DNA of 64,000 nt from Caenorhabditis remanei (GCF_010183535.1 NC_071329.1:19482879-19546878); one strand, 5' to 3'. Positions 12,101-23,506 are shown, counted from the stretch's first letter. Notes: a model not told the origin generated them from the letters alone. Program-made: numbers and translations.

Positions 12101-15100
12101 CTGCCCTCCTCCACCCCATTCCCTCCGACAACCCATTACTCCTAGTCTTCCCGCCGTTTAAATGATGCAATTACCCAACGGAGCACCCTACGGAGCATCC
12201 CGCCATTCTTCTTCTTCTCCTTTAATCTTCGTTTAAGCTCCGCCCACAAAAACAATTGTGGAGTCAAAGAGAGAGAGAGAGAGAGAGTATGGGAGAATAG
12301 GAGGAGAGCTAGAGAAATGAGTTTTGTGGAAGGGAGAGAACTCATTCCCCATCTTCTCTTTTTCTTCTCGACTTGCTTTCCCTATTTTTACTTTTTTAGT
12401 GACTTCTGTCCTTAGTTTATTTGGGAAATTTCGACTTGAGGAAGTTAAATGACTCATTTGATTGAAAAAAAAAAGCACTAAAAGTAAATGAAAATTTCAC
12501 AAAAACTTGTGAATAGGGATAGAGAAATTCATGACTTGAAAAGCTGCTATTCCTTTTTTTGGTAAAACTCCACAGTGTACTTCCGGTACGTTTCAAAACC
12601 GAGACGTCTTGCTTTGAAACGTTACATTTTGTTATCAGATGTGAAAACAGCATTCAAATCTCGGCTTCTGATTGTAACGGAGCAGTGGAAGATCTCTATT
12701 ATGGGTTATTCATGACATATAAAAGTGTATTTTAATACGTATCTTTTCTTATTCACGAATATTTCACGAATCTGTAAATTTTTGCATAGCGTGGCATGAC
12801 GTATTCAGGACAGTTTTTCTGTCCTTGCGACTTTGTATCCGAATGTCCCATAAAAGATTCCAACCCGAGGCTCTCATGTTTTTGTTTCAAAAAATATACG
12901 ATGAGGCCAGGGCTACCACTGCAGCCGCGCTCTATTGACAAGAATGTTACATTTTTTGCCTCACGGTGAATATTCTAACTTTTATGCATACTATACCGGC
13001 TATATATATTTTAATGTTCCCCGTGACGCAAAAAATGTGTCACTCCTGTGAATATAGCGCGGCTGCATTGGTAGCCATGGACTCATCGGGAGAATATAAC
13101 AGAAACCAATTTCCCTAACTTTATTCCAAGAAAAAGACACAGAAGAAACCCAAAAAAAGTATCCTATTTTCTTTGAAAACACAAAGACCAAGAAAACAAG
13201 TAAACTAGGCTAAACTTATCTTCGTGGGTGGGTAATTGAAAAATTGGAAGAAAAAAACGAAACTGAAAAGAAGAAAGAAACAAAAATAAAGGAACAATGG
13301 GATTAGCCTATTTTTTGTTTTTTTTTGACAGAAAGTTAGAACATAATTACTATCTGTAATTACCCAATGACTAATTACCCTTTTAGTCTTACTAATTTTT
13401 CAAATTTTCAATTATAACTACATATTATATGTATCCCTATTTTCCAAACTTTTCAATATCTGTCTGTGCGTTTTTCAAATTCATAATTTCCAGAAACTCC
13501 TCCACAATGGACAGTGGCTACCATCGTTCGAATCCTGCCAACATGCCAAATGGTCATATCGATCCATGTGCACATTTGGAGACACCGATTTCACCGCATA
13601 GTGAGTTGAGCGCTTCTAAACGCGTCATGGGTGCGCCAGAGTCAATTCTGCAGGCTTACAGTAGGATATACATAGGAATACCAGTATTCCTATGCATTTC
13701 TAACCAAGTGAAAAAAGAAAAAGAAAACATTTATCTATTTTTTCCTCTATGACCTTCCATCCCATTTCCCACTAGACATATGGATATAGGGGTAATTCAT
13801 CTTGGAAGGAGCAAAAAAGTGCAATTTATCATTGGAAAGAATGCACTTTTTCCTTTTTTTGAATGTCCGGAATGTTTAAGGAAGGGATAGAAGCCAAAGA
13901 GCAAGAGCATTTATAGAAGAAGCCAGTTTTAGTGATCGTGAACATTTAAATTTTTGGAATGAAACGGAATGTAGGGGTATAAACTTTGAGCATCAAAATG
14001 TTGCAAACATGCACAAAAGAAATCATCGGAATTCGCTGGTTTTTAGAGTTCTGAAAAATGACCGGAAAGTTCTTAGCTCGGCACAGTTCTTACAACTGCG
14101 CTCCACCAAAATGTCCTTAAAAATGTATTTTTCTTTGAGTCTCTCAATTTCGCCCACAATTTGTTTTTCGGTTTCGGTAGAGAGCTGTTGTAAGGAGTGT
14201 ACCGTGCTAATAATAATGATTAATAAAAAAAGTATTTTAACTTCTCAGGTTGTAACCTATATGCACTAGAGAAAAGAGCATCGTTTTTTGTTTCCGTTCA
14301 TTGAAACACATTCCAACACTCCCTAATTTCTTTTTTTGTAAAATACATTTATTGTAAAAGAAATTTCATCTCTCATAAAAATTTTGATTCAGTGAAAAAC
14401 ATTTAAAAAATCGGCCACAATTTTATACATTCTATTATAGCTACCTTCAGTAGAGAATGACTAAGTTTGAGAGGATGCCCCGGTATTCCTGATTGAACCA
14501 CAAAGCAAATCTAGTGTGGACTATACAAATCAAGGGTAGAAGTTCATTTTTGTAGTTTACAATTTTTTTGTACAAGCACTCTCTAGAAAGTTACAGGGTG
14601 GCGAATATACTTCTTTCTCTAATTAACATATTTCAGTGCAAGTACCATTTTTGACCGTTTTACTTTAATTGACAGTTAATTGACAAATTTAGTCGTGATT
14701 GCTCAACATAATTTAAAAAAATTTCGGGGATTCTGGACATCCGGACAAATGGATGTACCCTTGTGCCTGTTTTCTATCAATTTTTTGTAAATTCAGATAT
14801 GTTTTTACTGAAAAGAACTGAATTATATTTTTATTGAATTTTCACACACTTTTCGGTGTTTTCAAATTGAAATTCATTCTGAATAACCAAAACCATGCAA
14901 AAACGAGCTCCAACCTTCAGATCCTGATAAAATCTCTGAATTCTAACCAACATATTTTGCTCGAAGTTTTAAAAAAAACCCTGGAGAGTCTCAATTCCTT
15001 GAATTTCACTTTCTTAAAAATCGAAATATCGAAATGACGAATTCCAACCTATTTCTAACTAGAAAAAACTAGATTATCCGATTTCTGCTCCCAATTTTTT

Positions 15101-18100
15101 CTGAATCCGATTTTCAATTCACGAATCCTCTAGATGATTCAATTTTTCTCAATTTCTGATATCAATTCCGGATCCAAATCCACGACACTTCTCCTAGATT
15201 AAAATGTGGTATTCTACATTTCCCACACAATGTATGCTCTCCCCTTCCGAAAATGAATCGAAATCTAATTTCCGATGCTTTCTCCCTCTACGCCTAAACA
15301 CGTCATAAACACTCCCTTTCTCTCTTTTTCCGGAGAGAGGAGCCCCTTTTGAAGAAGAAGAAGAAGATGGGCAAGAGAAGCGAAATCTGTGTGGTGAATC
15401 TCTCCAGAATTCCCCTTTCTCGTCTTCCGTTTCGCAATTCTTCTCTTTCTTCCAAGTAGGACAAGGCAATGCTCTTCTTCCCCTCTTTTGCTCACAAGGA
15501 ACAAAATGGTGGTCCCGTTAAAGCGAGAGAGGAGACACTCTCCCTTTATCGATCTGCTTGGTCCCGTCTAGGAGAATTTTATGAGTCACTTACTTTTTTA
15601 TGGGCATTCATTCAGTTGAATGCAGTTGAATGCTGTATTCCTGAAAGAGCATGTATAGCTAGTGGTGTTCTTCTTCTTTTAATAGAGTTGATACAACTTT
15701 TTTTTTCACTTTCTGAAATATTTTATTTATATCATTGTATTATCACGACTCGTTTCTTGCAACCTCGCTCTACCGAAATCTCAGAAAATTGTGTGCGAAA
15801 TTGAGAGACATTTTTCAACGGCATGGAGCGCAGTTGTAAGAATTGCCGAGCTAGTAGCCTTCAATTATATCTTAATTTTTTTAAAAATTGGTCTGTAATG
15901 TGAGTTCACAAGAACTTAGCTCTTGTTATGCAAGCTACATGACTCTGACTGGCGCGCCTTTGACGCCTACAGCGTTACTGCTATAAGCTATTAGTACCTA
16001 ACACCTAAAACACCCGGACAAACATACTGACAGACCCCCAACTACCTCACTTGTAGCATTTAATAGGCTCTCATTAAGAATTGTCTCTGGAAAAAAGGAA
16101 ATACTTCAGGATTAGGTACAGTTTATCGAGTCTACATAGTTAATTAGTTGAAATTTAGATATTTTACTATGAGACAAGAATACTATCAAGTTAGGAAACT
16201 TTCTCGATCTGGAGTTAGAGGTTTTCTTGTTTCCCGTTTTTGACTAAAATCTTAAAATTCAATCGAAAAGCGACTATATATTTTGAGCACTTTTACTCTA
16301 ATTTTTTCAAATCATTCTAAAAATTCTGTTAAAAAATGTATATACACTTTTGAATACGGGTTGACCGGCCCGATTTTTGACAAGTCTGATCTTCCGTCAA
16401 TTTCTGCTAAAACGTATTTAAAAAAATAATTTTGAACACTATTTCAACTTTCAGGAATAGTTTTTTGTCATTCCATTCCTTTTTCTTCTTTTCTTTCCGT
16501 TTCTCATGACATGACTAATGCAATTCCCCCTTTTCCTGTCCTTTCCCTGTACTTCTTCTGTTCCTTTTCCCTTCGCCCGTCATGCTCTCAAGGACACCAT
16601 CTCTCGCTCTTTCCTCTCTAGAGCTATGGAGACCAGTAGGGAGAAAACTCATTAGAAATGAATGCCAGTTGGAGGAGTAGAAGCATCTGTCATTGACATT
16701 TCTCTGTGTCTCTGTCCTTCTGGAGAAAGATGGATTATGTGCTTCTGAAGACATTGTGACGTCTTTTAGGGTTTAGAAGAACATGTTTTTAGAATACATT
16801 TTTTGGAGTTACTGATAATAGATTCTAAAACGCTAGGACTTTCTGAATTCTTCGAGGAAGATCTTTAAAGTTTTGAGTTTGTAAACGTTTTCTGATGTTT
16901 TAAAAGGTTTCCTTCGAAGTGCTGTTAATTTCAACGTTCCGAATCATAATAAACCTTCAGATGTCCTTCAGAAGCGTTTTCCAATTCTGAAAGATTTGAC
17001 GACGTGACGTCATTTGCTTCTCATCAGACTCTTCTCACTAGAATTGTCTGAAAAAGAGGGAGAACTTGTCATTCTTTTTCTTTTTGCTCATCCATATTTT
17101 TTGTAAACAACACTTTCTTTTTTCTCATAGTTTTGTTTATATGTGTCATTTTTCCTCTACATTTCCGGAGTCTGCTTAAAAAACTTTGTTAGGCAGAGAG
17201 TTGTTAGAGAGATAAGATACCAAAAATATTCAGAAACTGAAAAAAAAATCGATTTTTGAAATTTGCCGCCACTTACCCGGGTCTTCCCTTGCCTTAATCG
17301 CAAAAATAAAGCCCGTCCCGACCCGGACCTTATTTTTGGGTTTTTATTTTATTTTTGCCTATAATAACTTTGATTGATAGATTTAGTTGTAAAACTAAGT
17401 TTTACAACTCTAAAAAATCTATAACGTTTCCGGAAAATCCTCTCCAATTTTTTAAACCAATCATTTCCTTTTTTCTCCTTTTTTACCGCGTATATGTAAA
17501 ATGTCGCACAATGATTAATGACTTTACTTCTGTTTTCTCTCTTGCTCTGTTTCTTTCCGCCTCCGTTTGCGCAAAATGTATGTGTTCAAGGGGGAAATGC
17601 CCATTCATCATGTTCATGTTTAAAACGGGAGGCTTACTTGACTACAAACAACATATATTTCCATGCAGACCATTAAAAACCCGTTTTGTTTAATTTCCTT
17701 GCCTTAGACCCCGTTTGCCAATCCTTTCATGAATCGGACAAATCGCTGCAAATTGTATGAATCGGAGTTCGCTGCAAATTGTTGGAAACGGCGTGCCGGC
17801 CATCTGATTTTTGGGAAAATTGAGAAGAAACGCGTCAAAGGCGCCCCAAATTATAGAATTTAACATAAACCGATTGAGAGCGCGGCAAAGGCGTGCCAGA
17901 TCTTAGGCTGCTTTTTTGAATGTTTTGTCAAGAAAAAGCGTCCAGACTGTCATCGCCTTGGAATGGCTGAAAACGCATCTAAACGGTTCTAGATAGTTTT
18001 AGACCGATTTTTCGATGAAAAAATGCTCAATACGCGCCGGAAGCGCGCCAGACTCTGATTCTAGGCTTTTTTAGACTGTTCGGTACGCTTCTTTAACTAA

Positions 18101-21100
18101 GAAAATTGGAGATGCCAATTTTTTGTAGTTTGAAGTCTAGCTTACCATTCCATTTCTGATATCATCCTCCCACCACCAATCTCTAGGACATATCCAATTT
18201 CTCAAATCTCTCGCCGTCTCCAACACATCCACTATTTCTCCACACGGGATCTCATTTAATGCGGTCCCCCAATAAAAAGACACCAATGGCATATTGAAAA
18301 GGCCCCCTTCTTCTACCAGCCAGCCAACAAATAATTACGTCATTTTGGATGGCAGTTGGCTCCGCTCCACGGCTCCTTTTTTGGGGGCTCCATTTCTAGT
18401 ACTAAAACCCCTCTCTAGCTATATTTATTGATCGTTTTTGGTTTGGAGAGTTGTAACTATACAATCTGTAAAAAAAAATAGTGCCAAAGTCAAAAAATGG
18501 CTAAAATTGAATATGGTTATTTGATTTTTCAAGTGACCATCCAAACTTTTATTTCTTGGTATAATGTTGGTATCGCTGAAAACTGAATTATAGGTTGAAA
18601 ACGCGTCGAAGGCACGCCAGAATCAAGAAAAATAAGCGGAAATCATAATTTTTGAGTAAATTTCACCTATTTCTTAGATAACTATTAAAAGAGAACGCGA
18701 GACATTTGGAAAATGCCAAAAAATTTGAACGCGTCAAAGGTGCGCTAGATTCGACACGACAAATTGTGTTTCTAACCCCCAAAAAATACTCAAAATTTTC
18801 TCTGAAAAGCGCCAAAGGCACGCCAGGATGTGTACTTTTCCAAAATTTTAAAAGATCAGCTTTGTAGATTTGTCCGATCGCTTTATGAAAGTATATTTTA
18901 TTTTCAAACCGCCCTCCAAAACATTTTCTACCTATCTTTATCTAATCGTCTTCATTTTCTCATTTTTCAGTATTCCAATCGGTGCTTCCCTCACCCACTC
19001 CATCATCATCCGGCCGACGTCTTCCAGCTCTTCCGATCAACTCAGCCGCCCTTCTCCGTCGTATCCCAATGGCGTCAATCCCTCCGAATCCTCCATCAAA
19101 AATCCAAGACCATCAGTTATGTTTTATGGATGGAATGGCTGATTCAATGATGGAACGATCTGGATTCGAGGATTCGTATTATGAGGAGGATGGGATCAAT
19201 GGAAATAGTAGAAGGCGTGGAAGAGGAGGGCAGAGGAAGTGTGAGTTTTGGGATTCATTGTGGAAAAATAACCGATTTTCGGGTTACTGTAGTTTTTTTT
19301 AATGAAACCTAATTTGTTCTAAACATAGACATAATCATAATCATTGCATTCGCAAGATCTCAGTTGTCTATATTCATAAAATTTGAGTCAAAAATTTTAA
19401 AAGTTGACTCAAAAATCTTACAATTTGACTCAAACATCTTAAAATGTGAGTCGGAAATTTTTAAATTTGAGTCTAAAATCACAAAATTTGACTCTAAAAT
19501 GTTAAAATTGCAGTAAATTCTCAGTTTTCAAGTTTAAAAGCATTTCAAAATCATCAAAAATTTGCAATTTTGCGACAGCCTCATTTTTCGAATTCAGCTC
19601 ATTGTGACGCTCCAGAAGAATATAATCATGCCTGTGTTCTGAAAAATAAGGGTCTCGTTTGAGGTGCAAAACAGAAAAAAAGCTGTAAATCGATCAATTT
19701 TCCTTATTTTGAAAATCATAGAACGGATTCAGAATCCTCACGTCTTCAGCTTCCCTGTCATATCAAAATCGGGACGGACACATATTCTCCCGATTTGAAA
19801 TGATCGCCTGTGTGTCTAGAATGTCCTGAATTTTATATGAATAAAAAGTTGAAGACGTTAGGATTCTGAATCAGGTTTTAGGTTTTGTTTAGGTCAAAAA
19901 TGAATCGATTTTTTGCTGGAAGTATGACTTTTATGTACAATTTTAGCCAAAAATGTGTTGTCTCTCCGCTTCTCCTCCTACTAGTTTAGTCCTCTTTTTC
20001 ATTTTAGCCTTCTTCTCTCCAGATGACTCATCTGGAGTCTCCTCATGCACGACGTCCGACAGTCAGAATCCAACACATCGCGTTCAATCGGCATTTCATC
20101 CAAGGTAGGTTACATTACAAACTACAATCTATTTCTTTTTCTTTTTTTAGACACCCTGACGAGTTGCTGCTAGAAATTGGTGACGCGGTACATGTGGATA
20201 GGACAGCGGACGATCATTGGAGTTATGGTAGGTCATGGATATTACGGACACACAGACAGACACCATATTTTCTTATTTTTCTAGGTACCAACCTGCGAAC
20301 CGGTCAATCTGGAATCTTCCCTGCATCGATAGTATGTGAGATTGATTTGGTAGAGGAAATATGTATGGGTGCACTCCCGACGAATGCTACAAGTGAGCTT
20401 CCTCCTGAAAATAAGCCCCGCCTCCTCAAACTGATCCCCTTTAGAATTGCTCAACGCCGACCGTGACACGTTTTACTTGACCATGCTGGCATCCATTGAA
20501 GTCGCCCATCATAAAGGAAACGACGTGCTGACACAGGCGATGAATAAAGTGTTGTCAATGTACAAGAACTCGGAGGAGATTATTGTCCCGCAGACGGTTC
20601 TAATGGAGATCTCGTTTAGAGGAATTCATGTGATTGATAAGAGGAGGAAGAATGTGAGTTTTTAAAAAAAAAACTTGCAAGTTGGACCGACACGGTCCGG
20701 CTCGTAACCCGCTTCAAACTAAGTTTTATGAGCTGAAAAATATACCATAATGTAGTTCTTGGTGATATCTATGTATTTAACCTATTAGGTTGATGCATAA
20801 GTTTCTTTCTTTTTTTGGGTAATTTTTGGTATGAAATTTCCTGAAGACTAATAGCTCACATAATAAGGAACATTGCTGGTTAGTACCTATAACTCATTGT
20901 GATTATACCTGTGACTTGACGTCTACCATCCGCCTAATCTCAACCGTAAACACGTCAAAACACATAAGGAACCCTTTTTTGGTACCATTTTTCGTCTCCA
21001 TTTTTTTCCTAGAAAATGTTGACAAGAATAGGTGAGCTATTCAGAATTAAAACAAGCAAGAAAAGTTATTTATAAAAAGCAAATAAAGACATTCCAACTG

Positions 21101-23386
21101 AGCAACGCTAGTTCAGTGCCCGCCTCTGAAGAAAGGTGAAGATCAGCAATTTAGGGATGTGCGCGTATTTTCGATATTTCTTTAACTGTAGATAGGGAAA
21201 TTGGCGGAAATGTTAGTTATTGGGTAAAGTAGACATTGATGTTTCTAAATTTACTTTGTTTCCAATATTCACATCATTTGTCCTTTTTCGCAAGAAGCCC
21301 GAAGTCAACATCATCAAAATCACTTAATTTTTGAGTTTGATGAGGCCTACCGCTCCTACCTTTAAAGCAATCCACTAGATATTTTGCACATTTTTAGATC
21401 AATGTGTGTACTATTGATTACTTACAATAAAATAATTCAGACTTATTTGTGAGCGTTCAGAAGAGACCTAGCCTCCACTCAGGTCTAGTACACAAAATTT
21501 CTCGAAAGCGCAAAAATCATAAGAAATTTATCAGCCAAGTTTTATCACTTAATTTGATGGCCTTGTCATAAACTTTTTAAAGACATAATTTACTCATGTT
21601 ATCCTCTAACTTTTACAAATAGTTTGGTACAAATGTTCTCTCAAATATTTCTGTAATCTGTTTGAACCCAGCTGAACCATGGTTTTTCGTTGCTGTCGAT
21701 CGTCTTATCACAACTTTTTTGTTTTCAACATTCCGACTGAAAACTAAAATGAGATAACAAGATCAAATCTTGTTCTATAAATTGCGCTCAATTTCTTATG
21801 AAGATTTTATCATTTCGATACCAATGCGACAAAAATCAAAAAACTTTCCAAAACAGGCATTTGGTTGGCGATCAAAAAAGCCATCGTTTTCACGAGCGGG
21901 CTGTCTAGGCACCAACTTGAAACATTATATGTTAGCCACTAAAGAGGTCATAAAAATGCAAAAAAGTTTGGGTTGAAAAACAACCTCATCGCTTAGAGAC
22001 CGTTGGCCAAAGTCACACCTTCAAAAAAGAAAGAAACTTATGCATCAACCTAATACTATGAACCGAATGACTGATGATTAGTGTACCGTAGGCCGGGAAA
22101 AGTGCCAAAAAACGCGAAAATTGGCAAAAAACATTATAGCCCTGCCCGCGGCACATTGACGATTAGCCATGCGGCCCGTAGTAGGTCACAGACATAGAAA
22201 TCGATGAGATCTTAAATTTGATAAACTTTTCAGCTTAGAAAATAGCGTCTGAAGCAAGTCACGAGCCGGCTGGTTTTACTATGGTTATAAAAGTGAAAAA
22301 ACGGATGTTTTCGAGCTGAATAATATTAGAGTGGATTAGAAATTTAACTTATTAGACAGGATCAGAAATTAACAAATCAAGAAGGTCAAGATGTCAAGAT
22401 CAGATTTGTTATTATCGGTTCGCGAACTTGCACCTATAATTTTTTCGGTGTTCCGATACGTTCTTGTAGTTGAATAATATCATCTAATGTATGCTTGAGC
22501 GTTGCAAGTCTGAAAAGTATGGCCAACCGCATTAAAACAATGCTCTACACCACGAAATCCGTTCGAACAAACCAAAGTACGGCAGTGCGAGGCGTAAGAT
22601 CCGCAACGAACAGATTTGAATTTTGCCGGGTCGCGTGTTGTGCGCGTATATTGAAAGATACGACAAACTTGAAAATTAAACAAATTTTTTTTTGGTACCA
22701 TGCCAACCGTTGTTCTTGTTGACTCATCTAAACATTCTAAATACCCCAATTTTCAGTTCTTCCAATGTCCCATGTTCGACTTCTTCTACAGTCTTCAAAA
22801 TATCTCATTTTGTGGTGCTCATCCCAAGCAATTGAAGTGAGTAAAAATACTTTTTCGTCAAAACTCTAATTTCACCTCAAATTCTAGATACTTCGGGTTC
22901 ATCACGAAACATCCATTGCTGCCTCGATTCGCCTGTCACGTGTTCATGTCGAAGACAACAACACAGCCGATTGTGGAGGCTATTGGGTACGGTAGTTTTT
23001 ATGTAGTCTAGGGGTTGAGCTCCTGAATTTTATAGTATTGGTATACCATATTCCATCCATTAGACACCAAAGTGAGGGTCATTGATTTTAGTAAGGATAT
23101 GACGATCCAGAGGGGTACTGTACCTTGTGAGATAACTGTAGTTCTGATCCTAAAGAGAAAAACATTTGATTCAAGAGTACTGTAGTCCTGATTCACTGCA
23201 GCGTTAAGATCTAAGGTTACTGTAAGTTTATAATCACAGATTAACTTATTTTTAATTTTTGGATACTGTAGTTTTCTCCATCCTCCATTCTCATCCAATA
23301 CCTTTTTTTCCAGACGTGCTTTCAAACGGTCTTATGATGAATACATGGCATTTGCTCATCCTACTGAGGATATTTATTTAGAGTAG
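157..23386 (+). CDS. jip-1: JNK-interacting protein 1 (JIP-1) scaffold, 17 exons
   Basis: JIP1 scaffolds bind JNK-pathway kinases and kinesin light chain in the cytoplasm, notably in axons. Exons read: 157-302, 975-1135, 1354-1515, 1688-1795, 1879-2144, 2632-2936, 10243-10421, 11590-11905, 13494-13600, 18971-19240, 20023-20104, 20151-20227, 20285-20392, 20445-20653, 22757-22836, 22888-22986, 23314-23386. All phases agree and give 915 residues (human JIP1 about 711). Near residue 150 ELIDESCLG resembles the human N-terminal ITDEC region. A long Asp/Glu run lies near 260-280. HRSATFQI near 303-310 resembles the JNK-binding consensus (inference). The SH3 domain is about 690-750 ([22 protein letters not shown]). 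The PTB domain is about 765-905 ([26 protein letters not shown]). The C-terminus PTEDIYLE is the kinesin-light-chain-binding tail of the family. The first ATG is uncertain: the frame is open back to the splice site at 142, so earlier exons may lie outside the window. A second possible start is Met at 10271. Confidence 0.92.
415..467. repeat. short inverted repeat, TTTGGTCTGCTAGCTC family, copy 2
   Basis: Same 17 bp arms as the copy at 38-88, but the loop is inverted relative to it (TAACGTTATAGTTTGTAGT). The pair therefore looks like one hairpin present in both orientations, in the first jip-1 intron. Confidence 0.85.
772..837. repeat. short inverted repeat, TTTGGTCTGCTAGCTC family, copy 3
   Basis: Arms ATATTGGTCTGCTAGCTC and its complement (with small differences) flank a longer loop holding ACTACAAACTACA. 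Third copy in the first jip-1 intron. Confidence 0.8.
1155..4378. repeat. cluster of degenerate GGCGCGCCAGAC / TTGACGCGTTT motifs
   Basis: Introns of jip-1 here carry more than twenty copies of a loose unit of the form ACGCGTC-nnn-GGCGCGCCAGAC in either orientation, for example near 1190, 2150, 2222, 2360, 2460, 2945, 3110, 3185, 3320, 3391, 3479, 3583, 3895, 3985, 4172, 4250 and 4355. Copies are 50-130 bp apart and separated by AT-rich sequence. They are absent from the exons. The same unit recurs at 7.6-7.9, 15.9, 17.8-18.8, 25.2-25.3, 34.6, 36.0, 37.8, 38.5-38.9, 54.8-55.0 and 58.1-58.2 kb. Confidence 0.8.
4524..4560 (+). other. candidate alternative terminal exon of jip-1 (N-terminal isoform)
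   Basis: A strong 3' splice site (TTATTTCCAG) ends at 4523. The exon that follows starts T-TAA, and AATAAA sits 13 bases after the stop at 4540-4545. The jip-1 exon ending at 2936 stops in phase 2 (AG), so joining it here reads AGT then TAA. That gives a 383-residue protein with the acidic region and putative JNK docking site but no SH3, PTB or kinesin tail. The same donor also fits the exon at 10243, so the two would be alternatives. Inferred from splice and poly(A) signals only. Confidence 0.45.
5608..5786. repeat. foldback element with about 63 bp arms
   Basis: The left arm starts TATTATGAATTCAATTTTTT and runs through GTGCATGAGAAGATCGCGCC to about 5670. The right arm is its near-perfect complement ending GAATTCATAATA at 5786. 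The centre is about 50 bp. The GC-rich inner arms (CGCCGCACGC) stand out from the AT-rich intron. A MITE-like foldback is the simplest reading; no clear target duplication is seen beyond T/A. Confidence 0.8.
6047..6219 (+). repeat. 32 bp direct repeat, two copies 141 bp apart
   Basis: The unit CTGATCGGCGGCGATGCCGC continuing CTCCCTCCTCGG occurs at 6047-6078 and 6188-6219 with identical sequence. The flanks (GGATATGGCAAACTAAGAC and GAATAGACAGACTGAGAC) are also related, so the repeated unit is probably longer and decayed. It lies within a jip-1 intron. Confidence 0.75.
6625..6700 (-). pseudogene. degenerate tRNA-like sequence (Leu/Ser-type)
   Basis: On the minus strand TGGTGTAGCGGTCTAAGCAG resembles the A box and D arm of type II (Leu/Ser) tRNAs. 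It is followed by an ATGA...TCAT anticodon-like stem around TTCTAAC and a weak B-box-like GAGTTCGTTCTC. The acceptor ends do not pair, so it is not a functional tRNA. A decayed tRNA or tRNA-derived short element is possible. Confidence 0.3.
7497..7790. repeat. long dispersed repeat, copy 1 (partner at 54779-55005)
   Basis: From GAGTGTACTTTTT through CTGGCGTGCCTTCGGCGCGG to CTGGCGCACCTGTGACGCG the sequence aligns by eye along most of its length with 54779-55005. Shared blocks include TGCTAAACT-like and GCGTTCGTTCCT(C/T)ACAGTGAG. Both copies contain three of the GGCGCGCC-type motifs in the same order. Confidence 0.65.
8006..8534. mobile_element. non-autonomous hAT-like MITE with purine-rich satellite core
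   Basis: Perfect 15 bp terminal inverted repeats, CAGAGCTGTGCGGAA at 8006-8020 and its complement at 8520-8534, are flanked by a perfect 8 bp direct repeat ATATGCAC (7998-8005 and 8535-8542). An 8 bp target duplication and CAG...CTG ends are typical of hAT transposons. The 529 bp interior has no transposase; it is mostly (A)GGAAGAAGGAAG runs around 8035-8195 and 8365-8515, with an AT-rich middle. It lies in a jip-1 intron. The intact duplication suggests a fairly recent insertion. Confidence 0.88.
9064..9174. repeat. imperfect foldback, CACAGTTCTTACAACTGCGC family, copy 1
   Basis: CACAGTTCTTACAACTGCGC at the left is mirrored by GCGCGGTTGTAAGAAGCGTGCTGTG at the right. The centre has TTTCTCTGAGTCTCTCAATTTCGC, which is also present in the copy at 14076-14208. 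Confidence 0.7.
10484..10605 (+). repeat. interspersed repeat family shared with 22578 and 56205 (partial copy)
   Basis: AGTCGCGTTACCTGCGCGTC then GCGGTTTATATTAAACG, TAAACGTAAAATTTGAAT, TGGCACGCTGCCAA and ACAACGGAGTGC match, in order, the minus strand of the complete element at 56205-56400. This copy lacks the CAGTGCGAGGCGTAAGG ends. Confidence 0.65.
12911..13076. repeat. foldback element ending GGCTACC
   Basis: GGCTACCACTGCAGCCGCGC at the left is complementary to GCGCGGCTGCATTGGTAGCC at the right, and the inner parts (TTACATTTTTTGCCTCACGG and CCGTGACGCAAAAAATGTG) also pair. The arms are about 65 bp with a short centre. MITE-like, in a jip-1 intron. Confidence 0.75.
14076..14208. repeat. imperfect foldback, CACAGTTCTTACAACTGCGC family, copy 2
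   Basis: AGCTCGGCACAGTTCTTACA-ACTGCGCTCCA pairs with GAGAGCTGTTGTAAGGAGTG-TACCGTGCT. The centre shares TTTCTTTGAGTCTCTCAATT with the copy at 9064-9174. Confidence 0.7.
15743..15852. repeat. imperfect foldback, CACAGTTCTTACAACTGCGC family, copy 3 (inverted)
   Basis: GTTTCTTGCAACCTCGCTC pairs with GGAGCGCAGTTGTAAGAATT, and the centre GAAATTGAGAGACATTTTTC is the reverse complement of the centres of copies 1 and 2. The copy therefore lies in the opposite orientation. Confidence 0.65.
19385..19510 (+). repeat. 21 bp tandem repeat, about six copies
   Basis: Units of the form GACTCAAAAATCTTAAAATTT repeat with a 21 bp period from GAGTCAAAAATTTT to GACTCTAAAATGTT, each with a few substitutions. It lies in the jip-1 intron after the exon ending at 19240. 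Confidence 0.75.
20785..22053. mobile_element. mariner-like element, decayed
   Basis: TTAGGTTGATGCATAAGTTT-CTTTCTTTTTT at the left is repeated as its complement ending at 22053, giving 30 bp or more of terminal inverted repeat. Both ends are flanked by TA (20783-20784 and 22054-22055), as expected for Tc1/mariner insertion. TTAGGTTG(A/G)TGCA ends are typical of mariner families, and 1269 bp is the usual length of a full element. I found no long transposase frame on either strand, so it is probably dead. It sits in the jip-1 intron between the exons ending 20653 and starting 22757. Confidence 0.85.
22578..22735 (+). repeat. interspersed repeat family shared with 10484 and 56205
   Basis: GCAGTGCGAGGCGTAAG near 22578 is followed by GGGTCGCGTGTTGTGCGCG, a TATATTGAAAGATACGACAA block and a TTTTTTTGGTACCATGCCAA block. 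These correspond to the inner blocks of the element at 56205-56400. Only one end is recognisable. Confidence 0.55.
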
Positions 23387-23500
23387 ACATTTTTTTGACC
23401 TAAATTGCATTTTCTATCATTTTTTTCCAAAACTGACTTGAGCTCTGTTCTTTTCTTTTCATACGGTTCTAACACTTTTTTTTCAGATTTTGTGAATTTC

Positions 23501-23506
23501 AATAAA
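23501..23506 (+). terminator. poly(A) signal of jip-1
   Basis: AATAAA 115 bases after the jip-1 stop codon at 23384-23386, in T-rich sequence. No better signal lies between, and the convergent gene ends 168 bases further on. Confidence 0.7.

Larger units (their letters stand above)
13601..18970 (+). other. 5.4 kb jip-1 intron without exons
   Basis: No splice-compatible coding block was found. It contains two foldback copies (14076, 15743), GGCGCGCC-type motifs at 15950 and 17830-18830, and a pyrimidine-rich block near 17030-17160. The open frame at 15469-15804 and the minus-strand ones at 15194-15504 and 16515-16754 look non-coding. Confidence 0.55.

Noticed and set aside
20785..22053. Transposase gene inside the mariner-like element
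   Set aside because: Frames on both strands were read for the usual mariner blocks (catalytic Asp motifs, the YSPDLAPSD region) without success; the 68-codon frame at 21770 does not resemble them.
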